This document shows positions 1 through 10,668 of a DNA stretch of 64,000 bases, piece after piece. The DNA is from Agrocybe praecox (lineage: Eukaryota > Basidiomycota > Agaricomycetes > Agaricales > Agrocybaceae). The stretch spans positions 3,534,001-3,598,000 of the forward strand of contig OZ024842.1 in assembly GCA_964017145.1 (NCBI GenBank), in the 5' to 3' direction. The translations under genes were made by a program, and so were the position numbers. How positions within the stretch are numbered: position 1 is the stretch's first letter; every line of letters starts with the position of its first letter. The notes below the pieces were generated by a model that was given only the letters and a program-made list of their open reading frames with translations, was not told the origin of the DNA and did not search any database.

Positions 1-904
1 ATTTGGTCTCCAGGTGTCAAAATACCGAAACCAAGTTCCCAATTCATGATACGGTTGCGGGGTTTCTTCCATCGGCAGGTGTTGGACGGAATCTCTATTT
101 GGTACTGCAAATATAAATATTGCGACTACTTTGGCGTACCATATCTTCCATCAAACGGCCTCGTCATTTTCAGTCCTCTCCCATTCAATACAGTCATCAA
201 GTGGGGACCGAGAGTACGCGAAAATGAAGCATTGGCAATAGAACTTGCGCATTCCCTTGGCCTGCCGGCTCCTCGTTTACTGTCTTACGGAGATGGATAT
301 CTCGAAGGTGAAGGATCTATATGGATGACGGCTCTTCTTGGTGAACCTCTTTCGGATGCTTGGTACAAATTAACGGATGAAGAAAAACGAACGATAGTTG
401 GTGAAATCGATCAATGCATTATTCGCATGCGTCAATGTCGAAATCCAGACAGTCCAGGAATTTCCTCTCTTACAGGGTCGAGTATATCCAGCTACCGAGC
501 CTACGATAAAACTATAAAACCCTGCCGCGACGAAGACGAGCTACTCAACCAACTTCTGACTGCGCTGAGACCACGGCATTTACCAACGCACGAAGCATAT
601 GTCGCTCTTATAGAGAAGTTCAAGGGTATCTCGAAAATCCCCCATTCTATTTGATGGAGACCTTTTCCGACACAACATGCTAGTCAAGGACGGCCACCTG
701 AGTGGAATAGTCTACTGGGAATGCGCAGGTTGGCTCCCAGAGTATTGGGATTATTCGACGATATGCCTTCATGGGTACAACGCAAAACCTCCACTGGAGT
801 GGCAATCTCTTCTTTATACTAATCCAGGGCTCATTTACTCTGAAGAGCTGGATGCTGATTTTGCCTTCTGTAGGGTGACCCAGTACTCCTGCCCCCAGTA
901 CTAA
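1..904 (+). pseudogene. Aminoglycoside phosphotransferase-family (APH/choline-kinase-like) pseudogene, copy 1
   Basis: The translation from 46 shows an APH-family fold: an N-terminal lobe, then a catalytic-loop segment and a WECAGW-PEYWDY tail typical of fungal phosphotransferase-family kinases. The reading frame closes at 652-654, just before the catalytic loop, and resumes out of frame at 677. Compared with the second copy at 10669, about 8 bp are missing here, which removes the first part of the HGDLFRHN catalytic motif. In addition the metal-binding Asp of the IVDWE motif is Tyr (IVYWE). Both changes should abolish kinase activity. Nucleotide similarity to copy 2 begins at position 1, so the element continues past the left edge. 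Fungal members of this family are usually of unknown substrate and not resistance genes. The pseudogene status is seen directly; the family assignment is from motif knowledge. Confidence 0.75.
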
Positions 905-1045
905 TTACATACGCACCACTTCTATATGTTTTAGAAACTTTCTCAAGTAAGTATTAGAAAATCTATCACTGAAGATATTCAGTATCTTCCCGCTTCTATC
1001 CGTCTCCCGCTTAAAAACTCGGAGATTCGAGTAGGTCGACCTTTG
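880..1045 (+). repeat. Dispersed repeat, tail of the phosphotransferase element, copy A
   Basis: This stretch begins at the 3' end of the phosphotransferase pseudogene (TAGGGTGACCCAGTACTCCT) and ends near CTCGGAGATTCGAG and GGTCGACC. The same order of blocks recurs at 11461-11650 and at 19264-19460. Between blocks the copies differ by small indels. The rest of the gap up to 1429 is AT-rich and shows no gene. Confidence 0.65.
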
Positions 1046-1429
1046 TCAGCTTCACAAATGTGTTAGTGCGAAATTTATTTTGGTTTCTATCTTAAATATT
1101 ATACACTATCTGCATCGATTTACTGTACGTCCATAACTGTCCTATTAGTCTCTCTCCATGTACTTGCTAGCAGCATCGTATAATTAAAATGCAAACGTTT
1201 CTCGCCGATATGATAAATATGTATCCAAAAAAATTAAAGAAACAAGGCACTCTACGAATGGGCTCCGCCTACTGAATACCGAGTACTGAGTCGATTAATA
1301 TTATGAATAATGTAGGGCGCAAATTACGAGAGACTAAATCTATAGAAGTCGTGTTGAATGCGGTTTGCATATCACGAGTAAAAGGACGGAGGATATCATG
1401 AAAGTAGAAGTCTTCTGGTTGTTATAGCT

Positions 1430-1804
1430 TCAAAAAAAGGGAGCACGATCGGGGTAGAATCTGCACATCAGATCGAACGCTTCCTTTGCTGCAATTTCCT
1501 TCGCATCCTTTTCTTTCCTTGCCCTGCCAGATCCCCATTGGGTGCCGTCGGACCCTACTGTAAAAATGTTAGATGGCATAGAAATCAGACCTAGAACAGA
1601 CAGTACAAGCATACCATATACTGTAACCGTCCAATCTCCCTCATGATGGGCTGTTGACTTGACAGGATCATACTTCACTTGCATCCCCAAGTTTTGAGAA
1701 AACAAGTTGAGACGATATCGAAAGGAAGTTGAACACACTTGTATGTAAGCACATTTTAGCAAGGTTATGGTCAGAAATGCTTGTCTTGTAAACTTACTTG
1801 ACAT
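1430..1804 (-). CDS. Small single-domain dsRNA-binding (DRBM) protein
   Basis: Three exons are inferred: 1804-1798, 1737-1615 and 1557-1430, with GT-AG introns of 60 and 57 nt, giving 85 residues. The product is almost entirely one double-stranded-RNA-binding motif: a first helix around YRLNLFSQ, beta strands around residues 25-50 (WTVTVYVGSDGTQWGSG) and the diagnostic second-helix signature with basic residues, RKEKDAKEIAAKEAFDLM. The lysines in that helix start are the ones that contact the dsRNA phosphate backbone in the family. It has no enzymatic domain, signal peptide or membrane segment, so it should act in the cytoplasm or nucleus as an RNA-binding adaptor. Many Agaricomycetes carry such short DRBM proteins of unknown partner. 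The seven-nucleotide first exon is an inference; translation could also start inside exon 2 context. Confidence 0.7.
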   Translation of the reverse strand: MSSKFTRQAFLTITLLKCAYIQVCSTSFRYRLNLFSQNLGMQVKYDPVKSTAHHEGDWTVTVYGMLVLSVLGLISMPSNIFTVGSDGTQWGSGRARKEKDAKEIAAKEAFDLMCRFYPDRAPFF

Positions 1805-3637
1805 TTTGACGTCTTCGCACTAATATGAGTGGAGGGAGGGAGGGTGAAAAACAGGAATACGAAAAAGAACTGGATGCTGAGAAATGCTACTGTATCCGAC
1901 CTTTAAGTACATCTCCCAAGTGTGGCGGCGGTGCTCTTGTGATACCTGGATTTTGAGCTGCGCTTGTTCTGTGGCTCATGCCGTGCATATTCTGTTCCAT
2001 AACTTACCCGTGCAATGCACGGAAACTACATCAAGGACTAGATTTGAGACAACATTACACCTACAGATGTAACGGGCTCTGTTAACAGTAAATTTCTGTA
2101 TCACTATTGTAGACCTCTCAAGGGACTGCCGAGGATCTAAAAAGCGGTATTTAAATTCTAAACCTCCTATTTCCTCCTGTGTAAACGCCGGATAATCAAG
2201 ACCTCTGGAATTGCTGCTACAACCCGGCTTTATTGGCTATCCAGATGGCTCGAGCAAAAAGCTTGACTAATGACGTCGAGGCTACAGATATAGAAGATAG
2301 AAAATGTAAGCGCCCGCATTAAGCGCGCAACAGATAACAACTCCACTACCTAGCACATGTTTTACCTAACATTCGGAATTAACTTAAATGAGTAAGGAGT
2401 GTATATACCATCTTCTGAGTGTAAACGCTAATATTTTAAAACGAGTTGGAACCGTCCATCCTATGCGCAAATTACACAATGGGCATGAAAATGATGGACC
2501 ACTGACAGAGTTTACTATTGTGAATCATATTTTTTCTTATTAAATATAATTACCCTCATATTTGTATGAAAAACATTATGTACATTAATTGAGCGGCATA
2601 AATAGCTCAGAATGTAGGCGTAAAGGACGCGCGGGTAGTACTGACGGACAACTGTGATACTAGAGGAACTACTCCATTAACGCCATGTCTAACAACCCGG
2701 AGGAAAGGTTTATCGCTATCACCATGTCATTTAGATGAAACTCTAGGTGAACTACTTTCAGCGCACAACACGATCAGAGAATGCTGGCCATGATTCTATC
2801 CACTCTGGACTTCTTGCACAAACAGTCATCGGTAGCAGTGTTCCAAGACATTGCACGCACCGGCAATCACCGGCACCCCATACGAACCGGCAATCACCCT
2901 GCATGCACCAGCCAAAATCTGCACGCACGCCGCCTCGGTTAGAATTCACACACTCATATGTACTCGGATGGGCATCAGAAAGAAGGTCGCAGATACTAAA
3001 AAAGTTTGTATAGCATTATAATACATGGATAGAGTTGCCTACATACATTTTTACTCACCCGAAGAATTCCTCTCACTCACATTGCACGCACCTGTCATAC
3101 AGTTTTGCATTGGTTTTGCACGGTCTTGCCACGATCTTGCACGCATCGTACATCGTCGTGCACGGACGCGCAATGAGCATTGCAACGTCCATAGCCAATT
3201 CGTCACGTCACACATTGCTAACGAAATCACGCAAGCGACTCCGGAGCTACAAGGACCAACTTGCGACCACCACTCGTCGTCTCCAACATGCTACCTGCTT
3301 CGAAGCACATAAACTCCCTTCATCACTTCGTACATCACTCCATGGCGCTCAGACAGCGCTTCTGAATGCCTTTACAACGGACTCTTGCCAGTTTTGGCAG
3401 TTTGTACTCCTTTTTATGTATCGTCCTTTCTTTTCGCTCTTATGGACTACTAAATACTGGCTTCGTCTTTTATCTGCAACGTAGATAGGGGTTTACGGAC
3501 TCGCATTTAAAAGACCTTCGAAAGGCAGAATAATCATTAGATTTACTTCCCTTTCGTGACTCTGTTGCACTCCTCGCGTCTGTCTACTAGCCCTTGTATC
3601 TCGTTCTCGCACCCTCGTCGTGCGTACACGCTCTCGA
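1805..3637. other. Gene-poor interval
   Basis: No ORF here has coding character that I trust. The left part is AT-rich. From about 2840 to 3180 the sequence repeats TGCACGCA-like words (for example GCACGCACCGGCAATCACCGGC), which looks like decayed low-complexity DNA. Short open frames at 2747-3484 have no recognisable domain. Confidence 0.4.
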
Positions 3638-5210
3638 AAATCCAGACATTATCAATCAGTCGGACGACCAGCACAAATCGAGACTTTAGCAATTTAGCAT
3701 CCATAACATAAAATAGAAAGGGATGATCGCGCACCGACAGTTATCACGACTTCCTTCGAGCGGGGCCCAAGCTGCACCGATGGATGAGTGTACGACCAGC
3801 AGTAACCGATCCGGCCGCATCTCCAATTCCTCGCAGAAAAGTGACCATTCAAGCTCTGCACGCTCTCCGACAATCAAAGACACCGATCTCGATGTTGACG
3901 GCATACGATTATCCGTCAGCATTGGCGTGCTCTTCTTCTGTCCTCACAGATATCACATTGGTCGGCGATTCGTTGGCCCAGGTCTGTCTGGGATATTCGT
4001 CCACCACCCAGCTCACGCTTTCCGAGATGATCCATCATTCAAAAGCCGTGGCGAGAGGGACGACCCACCCCTTTCTCGTGGTCGATATGCCGTTTGGCAC
4101 GTATCACTCTTCAGCGAACGACGCCGTATCAAATGCTGTCCGACTAGTTCAGGAGGGCCGAGCTGAGGGCGTCAAGATGGAGGGAGGTCGCGAGATCGTG
4201 GATATCGTCCGGAGGCTGACAGATGTGGGCATTCCGGTAATGGCGCACGTTGGATTACTACCACAGAGACACAGTTCAATGTCAGGGTACAAGGTTCAAG
4301 GTCGAAGCGTCGAAGGAGCGAAGAAAGTCATTGCGGATGCTGTCGCTCTCCAAGAAGCAGGTGCATTTGCGATCGTGTTGGAAGCAGTCCCTCTCGAGCT
4401 CGGAAAATATATCACGGACCGTCTAAAGATCCCGACTATCGGGATCGGTGCTGGTCCGCATACGAATGGACAGGTGCGTCATTTCTCCGACAACTCGATG
4501 AGGTGTTGTTTATCAGCTTTTTCCCCAAAGGTGCTTGTTTATGATGATGTGATGGGAACATGGTCAGGCCACAAGGCTAAATTTGTACGACGCTTTGCCA
4601 ACATGAAAGAAGTTCGGGACAATGCGGTTCAGGCTTATGGTGAAGCTGTTAGAGATGGATCTTTCCCTGATCCAGAGACTGAAAGTTATGCGATGGACAA
4701 GGTCGCTTGGGAGCGATTTTTGGAAAGCGAAAATGCTACGGAGGACACTTGAAAGCTTTCCTGTTTGTAGGGCATTTGTGGAAAGGGTAACACGTTTCAT
4801 CATTATTCTTCGTATATTCGTAGACAAGCAAGCCACCCACCTATCTTATTGGTCCAGTAATAATGAATCAATGTTGTAAACATCCTTCCGAGTGGAGAAC
4901 ACCGTCGCCCAGCACGATATCAATCAGGTAGATTGAATCTAGACTGGGAAATAAAAGTCGCGATTGTTTAATTGCAGTCATGAACTCCTCGATTTTGCGA
5001 CTGCGTTGATATTTTCACAGTCCTCTCGTATGGATCTCAAGGGTATCAGCCCATGAGTACAATGGAAACCAGACATAAATTCGGGAAATCAGAGCGGATG
5101 ATGGTGGTTCAAACTCAAATTTAAGAGCGGCCCGTGCGCGTGAATATTCGAATGCCGGCATGCATCCGTGCTGTGCAAACGGAGCTTTAAATTGATGCCG
5201 AGAGATAAGC
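3638..5210 (+). repeat. Left arm of a 1.5-kb inverted duplication containing panB
   Basis: From about 3638 (5' UTR of panB copy 1) to about 5210 (3' flank) the sequence matches the reverse complement of about 11830-13335. The flanks are diverged with indels. The coding core from about 4020 to 4722 appears identical base for base, intron included. The arms are about 6.6 kb apart and the panB genes point at each other. Confidence 0.85.
3784..4752 (+). CDS. panB: Ketopantoate hydroxymethyltransferase, copy 1 (no presequence)
   Basis: 3-methyl-2-oxobutanoate hydroxymethyltransferase (EC 2.1.2.11) transfers a one-carbon unit from methylenetetrahydrofolate to ketoisovalerate, the first committed step of pantothenate and CoA synthesis. 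One 57-nt intron (4474-4530) lies between NGQ and VLVYDD; it is a multiple of three and open, so it can be read through by mistake. The spliced protein is 303 residues, a TIM barrel with TAYDY, VGDSL (metal-ligand Asp), DMPF, VKMEGG, a GYKVQGR loop, VLEAVP (catalytic Glu) and IGIGAG. The catalytic set looks intact. Compared with copy 2, two bases are missing just upstream, so the upstream ATG at 3723 opens a different frame and only the ATG at 3784 gives this protein. It therefore lacks the basic N-terminal presequence of copy 2 and may be cytosolic. The upstream out-of-frame ATG may reduce its translation. Confidence 0.85.
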   Translation: MSVRPAVTDPAASPIPRRKVTIQALHALRQSKTPISMLTAYDYPSALACSSSVLTDITLVGDSLAQVCLGYSSTTQLTLSEMIHHSKAVARGTTHPFLVVDMPFGTYHSSANDAVSNAVRLVQEGRAEGVKMEGGREIVDIVRRLTDVGIPVMAHVGLLPQRHSSMSGYKVQGRSVEGAKKVIADAVALQEAGAFAIVLEAVPLELGKYITDRLKIPTIGIGAGPHTNGQVRHFSDNSMRCCLSAFSPKVLVYDDVMGTWSGHKAKFVRRFANMKEVRDNAVQAYGEAVRDGSFPDPETESYAMDKVAWERFLESENATEDT

Positions 5211-8200
5211 GCCCGAGCAACGTGGAACTCAGGCATAGTAAGAAGGAAAAAGATAATGTATGTCAAGATAGAGTCCCGGAAATTGTCGCGAAAGGTAGTT
5301 CTAAGAGAAATAAAGGAAAAGAAAAAGAAAGTGTACTGAAAGGAATAGGATGGTGGGAGGGGATCTGAAAATACTAATATAATTTAGAGTGACCAATAAG
5401 AATCTTGCAATAATAAGAGGGAATCAATGATGTTTAGGCTGTTAACTATATTGAAAACAGAATGCAGTTTTGCATTGGTTAGGTCTGGAGAGAAGCCCTT
5501 TCTGCTGAAGGCCAAGCTTGGGCCAAGCTGCGGAACTAAAGTTGTCGATACGGTGTTCAAGGTCTCTGTCCAAATTGGCGAGTTCAAAAACTGAAGAAGA
5601 CCTTTGCCAACGAGAAGTTGAATGATTGTGACAGTCCATGCCTTGCAACAGTCATTATCCGCAAGAATGGTGGGGCTCACACCAGCATCTAATTTTTTAA
5701 AGAATAAACAATCTCGGCGAATTGGTCCCGTTGATCGCCCGGTCCGAAAGATCCGATACACAGAAATCCGACAAGAAACTGGGACGCCTGAAACCTATAT
5801 ATGTCTCCAGCCAACATCATAAGCTCCGTGCCCTCCGTTTTGCTGATGGTTCCGCAGTGCCAATAGAGACCCCATGTACTATTTCCCTTATCTAAAGCGA
5901 GGAGTATACCGATATATAAGCCATTCTCCTTGAGAGGTAGGTGTACCCGGGCCGTCCTCCGACCTGGATCAGGCCTGAGGCAATAGAGAAAGGCTAAGCA
6001 TGATGCGGAAGACGGGCAAGGACCATGCTCACATTATTATCCTGGTACTTTGGAAATAAGAAGGTTGAGTGGGTGCTCTGGAGATTGAAGGCACTTAATA
6101 TTCTCTATTTATCTTCCATTCGATTGGTGCACAGGCCAGGAGGGAAGCCAGACAATGGATAAAAAGAGAAACTAGCGTGATTTCTCTGACTGATGTATCT
6201 ATCAGCTTCACAGATGAGAAACACAATTAAACTGCGAGTTTGATTGTCTTTCCTATCTGTCATATCTATAGCAGCCGGTCAAGTCACTTACTAAGAGCAG
6301 AACATTGTAGATTTCATACTGATAGAGACTCGATTGTTGACGGGAAGATTAGCGTGTTACTATTGAGTCATTGGGCGATCATTGGGACTATCCACTCCGA
6401 TCTGCCTCATGATAGAGGTTGCCTGCCAGTTAACATAATGATTTAGGAAGACAAGAGTAGATGTATTTTGTTTGAACAATAAACGGTCTTAACCATAACA
6501 AATCAACACTCAGCCTACCTGAATATATGAGAATGGAATAAGGCGGAACAAAAACGGGTTTCGTAACTCGTTTCTGTACCCACGTGGCCACTGGCCATAG
6601 CATGGGGTCTCCCGGAACGGTCGTCCACGGCATCCAGCCGAGGTGAGTGACGAAGTTTTCGTACGCGAGTTCGCCAGCAACTTCCATCACTCACACCGCG
6701 ACGCTCCACAGTTTGAACATCGCGTCCGTTACCTAATATTTTTCTGTCACCCACCCACCCTCAAGTCCGCATGCCATACTGTCACACGGGTTCTCCTCAT
6801 TTCTGTTCATTTCCTAAATTCATGTTGCATCTGTTACCTACTTGTACCAGTCTACTGATGCATCTTTTCCTTAGGCTTTACCTTCGCTATAATAATGTTA
6901 CATTACACAGTTTTACTATCAGTAATTAGCCGTGAGCAGGTTTTTCTGCTCGTCGTTCGTATGCTATATCAAGTTTGTATTATCGTACACTGAATACGAA
7001 CCCTTATTCGAAGTGATTGGAAGTCAGAGAGGTGCACAACCGAAATTCGTCGAGCAAGGAGAACCCACCCGCCCAGCGGCTCCGCGTACCGCTTAGCCAT
7101 GCTAAGCTCCCCCCCCCCAACCCCCCGAACGGTTGTGCTCCCACTCTCCTTTCACACATCTCGAACGTCGTTGGGGCTGGAAACCTCTTGACCTTTCCTA
7201 TTACACGTATTCAGGTATGATCATGACCCCTTCTCCACAAAGGGACAAAAGGAAATCAACGAGACCCAAGCGAGCGAGCGAGCTCGCTTTTCTCACAAGC
7301 GCCTTGCTAATCCGCGCGAGTGTCGGAGTTTAAATGCATGACATGCACGAGTTCGAGTCGTTTTTGTAAATATCCGTGATATATAGTACATTGAAAATAA
7401 TTTCTAAGTGAGGAGTAGTATCATAGGTAGCCCCATGCAAAATTTTGAAGCAGCAGAGTAGGTGGTACATTTTGTGCACCTACCTATGTCTTCAAATTAC
7501 ACCAAATATGGACCAAGTTAGTCGGCCCGGCCTTATTTTGATTCCAAAAGATGTTTCCAAGTTTCAGAGACCATTAGGCAACAGTAAGTATGTTGAATAT
7601 ATCTTTTAGAACCTACAAAATGGTCAACACAACACTATTTTAGACAAATTTGTCTTAAACATTTTTCAAGTTCTCGCTGATTCTCGCGAGGCCGCCTCGC
7701 TGATGTCTCGCTGATGCGCGCGAGTGTCTAGTTTGTTCTTGCAGATGTTTAGAGTCGCGCGCGCCAGTTTATAGTTATCTATGCAGCTTCACGCAACCTG
7801 TTGCAACTCAATTGAAGTGCTAAATACCTTGTAGGCGAACCGTGGGTAAATCAGATTGATGAAGTTCCATATCGAGGTGATTATCGCGCAGGGCGGCAAA
7901 TTTTAAATCTAATCTTGACTTCCTACACCAAGTTGCGCCTACGTCCATGGTTTTGGTCAGTTATATGTCACTTATGAAATGTTATTATGCTTATTCAATG
8001 TTTGTCACATGCCATCCACGTCTCATAGGGATTTCTTAAACATGTTTATCGATATTTTCGACCACCAGATGGTCAGGAAAATCAAGATGTCAATAGTGGT
8101 TCCCTATCACTTGATAACTGTGTTCCTATTTGTGATGTTCATGGTGCGCTATCACCTCCCGGATAATGTCACGAAAATTTAATCATATATATATCTTGTT

Positions 8201-8645
8201 CAAAATCAGGCCGCCTCGAAGGATATAGGGAGGATCTAGACAATTTCAGCATCCCTTATAAAACCACCCTTGGGTACGAGTTAATTTCTAACTCGTTTTT
8301 AATGATATTTTCAAACTTTAAATATTGTTGGTGGGCACGGACACGAATAACGGACACAGACACAGACACGATTTTTTATTGAATTCTACTTCAATTTATT
8401 GTACAAGAATGACAGCAAGGCTTTTTTTTTGTTCATTTTGTAGGTTAAGGGATATAATCACATTGTAGCATTTATAACACGGACGAGTTAGATCTGCAGC
8501 TGCACGAGTGACACGTAATGTAGAAAGGTCCTAAAAGTGTATGGAAAGTAAATTAATAACGACGTTGAATACACATTAGATGAACGCAGTTGTGAACACC
8601 TACGTTTGTTCCACAGATCGGGATTGGGATTCGAGCGCTCAACGT
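5211..8645. other. Long gene-poor interval with decayed sequence
   Basis: No recognisable gene. A 125-codon frame on the minus strand (5384-5761) and short frames at 6430-6754 have no known motif and may be remnants. There is a homopolymer tract CCCCCCCCCC near 7110, GCGAGCGAGCGAGC at about 7270-7285, several CTCGCTGATG words at 7673-7720, an 8-bp hairpin ACGAGTTA/TAACTCGT followed by T residues near 8277-8300, and GACACA-type repeats near 8337-8370. Confidence 0.4.
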
Positions 8646-8996
8646 TCAGCAACCGCTGTAGCATGCTGGGTCGCCAGAGCAGTCATCATCGGAGTGGCAG
8701 ACGGTCTCCGGCAAGGTCCAGCACCAGCCTCCACTGGAACAGTACTTCCAGCAAGAGTTGGGCGAATCGTTCGTCCCACAGCCATACCCAACTGCAGATG
8801 GAGAGTCAGAGACTGTCGTGTTGGATGGGGCGTTGCTACAGTGATTTGTTAGCTCGTAGGTTATGTATATAGCTATGCGTAGCACGTACGTCTTCATGCT
8901 GGTGTCCTCGCTGGGAGCGGCAATGACAAGGCTGGTGCTTGCGAGCATCATCGCCATTGCAGTGGTGGCAAGGAAAGACTTGAAAATGAGTTGCAT
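8646..8996 (-). CDS. Small secreted cysteine-rich protein 1
   Basis: Two exons (8996-8890 and 8835-8646) with a 54-nt GT-AG intron containing a CTAAC branch site give a 98-residue precursor. The first 27 residues form a clear secretion signal (basic start, Leu/Ala/Met-rich core, cleavage near IAA-APSE). The mature part is short, Ser/Thr/Asn-rich at first, then holds eight cysteines in the last 48 residues, with a C-W-K-Y-C-SSGGW-C-W cluster and a CHSDDDC segment; an even cysteine number suggests four disulphides. It has no enzyme motif. Such proteins in basidiomycetes are often effectors, antimicrobial peptides or cell-wall-associated proteins; I cannot say which. The start was chosen because it directly begins the signal peptide; an upstream in-frame ATG at 9056 would put 20 extra residues ahead of it. 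Confidence 0.7.
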   Translation of the reverse strand: MQLIFKSFLATTAMAMMLASTSLVIAAPSEDTSMKTYVLRIAIYITYELTNHCSNAPSNTTVSDSPSAVGYGCGTNDSPNSCWKYCSSGGWCWTLPETVCHSDDDCSGDPACYSGC

Positions 8997-9077
8997 GGTT
9001 TGTTGCAGATATGAAACTGATATGTGCGTGTGGATTCGTTGTGTGTTGAGGGACACCTGCCTTGCAAGAACGCTTCT

Positions 9078-9083
9078 CTTATA
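9078..9083 (-). promoter_or_regulatory. TATA box of secreted protein 1
   Basis: On the minus strand GCATATAAGAG lies 87 nt upstream of the ATG at 8996, in the position expected for a TATA element. Confidence 0.45.
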
Positions 9084-9090
9084 TGCCTTT

Positions 9091-10435
9091 CCAAGGCAAG
9101 GTGACGCATGTTTCTAAATATCGTTGGAATACTTCTTCTTCCTTGCTTGTGCTCCGATGACTCAGATATGACGACCGTAGCAGCGCTGAGGAGTGGGCGT
9201 CAAGCGCTAAGCCTTAATCTACTCAAGACGGCTCCTCACAGAAGCCAAAAAGAAGATAACAGAAGTCGTCCGCAAGGCCGCCCCACATACCAGAATCCAA
9301 AAAGCCCATCGAGCGCGGGGCATGAGTAATGGTAATAATCACAACTATGTGTATCAGGTATGTGTAGATTCGCAGACCGTACTGCTGTCCTGGCGTTTCG
9401 ATTAAATCGTCCGACAGGGATGTGACCTGTGACCATTTGGACGAAATTTTTGGATCGTCCAAAACTTGTTGACGAAATGGTACAGTATGTTCTAATCACG
9501 CTGGCTTGGGTCACACACACACCTTATTGACTTAAGTTTACAGACGCCGCAGATGGAGCATCATAGTTCTAGTGAGATGAGTTATTCCACGCAGAAGAGT
9601 ACGTGTGATTCATTAAACTTTGATTTAAAAATATTACATGAAGTGAAGCCCGGACCTCATAGAAATTGAATATACATATAATAGCACTGGACATAGCTCA
9701 TGAGATTGAAAGACTGAAAATAAATGGTCCTTGATAGCCAGCGACGGGTACTTCCTGGAACGGATGTCTGTTTATCCGACAAAAAAGGAAGCTCGGAAAC
9801 AGAGAACCATATTACTCACGATCCCCGATGCATTAATTTAGTATTTACTGATCTGTTTGTTGCACTCTAAAAAGAATGTCGGAATATTAAAATCGTCTAA
9901 TCAGGCTGTTCAGGCCATTCATGACAGCTTTAGCATCAGGATATCTGATCGGGCGATGCGATTCTAATTAGACTATGCCGAAAACTAATCAGGCGGGGGC
10001 AAATAGAGATAATTTAGGTAATAATTTCTTTGCGTACGCGACGCTCCCCTTCACGCGACAGACGAACTCAGACGAATTAATCTTTCTTCATCCTTAAAGT
10101 TAACAGCTTGGTCTGGCTTGTTCGTGTCGATGAGAATAGGCATAAACTTAAACCACGATTTTTTTACGCGTAATTGTGACCTACATGGAATATAAACCAA
10201 TCATGGACTCCTTCCAACACTTCTTGGACTAGGACCCTCGCAAATCGCATTGCAGATTCTACGCTATATGTTGAGATACGATTGACAGCGAGTGGACCAC
10301 ATCCAAAGGTAAAAGAAAGATCAAAAAGATTGTACTCGCGTAAAAAGTAAATTAGTAAATAAGCAATTTATATCGTAGTAATACTTAGTGATAGTACACT
10401 ACCATTTAATTATAATCATCTTACTTACATTTTCA
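9091..10435. other. Intergenic, nothing recognised
   Basis: AT-rich sequence with short random frames only. No domain, RNA gene or repeat was recognised. Confidence 0.4.
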
Positions 10436-10620
10436 AGCTCGCTAATGAGCTCGCTGTCACACTCGCTGAGGTTGCGCTTGTGCTCGCTGATGTTGTGCTT
10501 ATGTCGCGCCAGTGCTTGTTGAACGTTGCAACGTTGAGGTCGCGCTTGTGCTCGCTGATGTCACACTTTGGCTCGCTTATGTCGTGCTGATACTCCCTCG
10601 TCTCGCTCGCGCTCGCGCTG
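10436..10620 (+). repeat. CTCGCTGATG-type degenerate repeat block
   Basis: GC-rich block built from GCTCGCTGATG-like units. One 26-bp segment occurs twice with one mismatch, at 10468-10493 and 10536-10561 (core GCGCTTGTGCTCGCTGATGT). The same word appears at 7673-7720. The block abuts the second phosphotransferase copy. Confidence 0.55.
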
Positions 10621-10668
10621 AAAGATGTGTGCTCCTCCACAAAGATACTCTAAGGGACATTTAGCTAT

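Noticed and set aside
1..904. Antibiotic-resistance gene of recent bacterial origin
   Set aside because: The PEYWDY/WECAGW style belongs to the fungal phosphotransferase family, and the copies are broken.
2747..3484. Overlapping open frames of 88-149 codons
   Set aside because: They lie in low-complexity TGCACGCA-rich DNA, mutually overlap and show no motif or splice pattern.
3723..4166. Open frame overlapping panB copy 1 in another frame (MIAHRQLSRL...)
   Set aside because: It follows the frame left by the 2-bp deletion and has no domain; the PanB frame is clearly the coding one. The counterpart in copy 2 (12814-13200) is a shadow too.
5384..5761. 125-codon minus-strand frame
   Set aside because: No recognised domain, no good neighbouring exons; kept only as a possible remnant in the interval description.
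7330..7370. GAGTTCGAGTC resembling a tRNA B box
   Set aside because: No A box at the right distance and no cloverleaf could be drawn.
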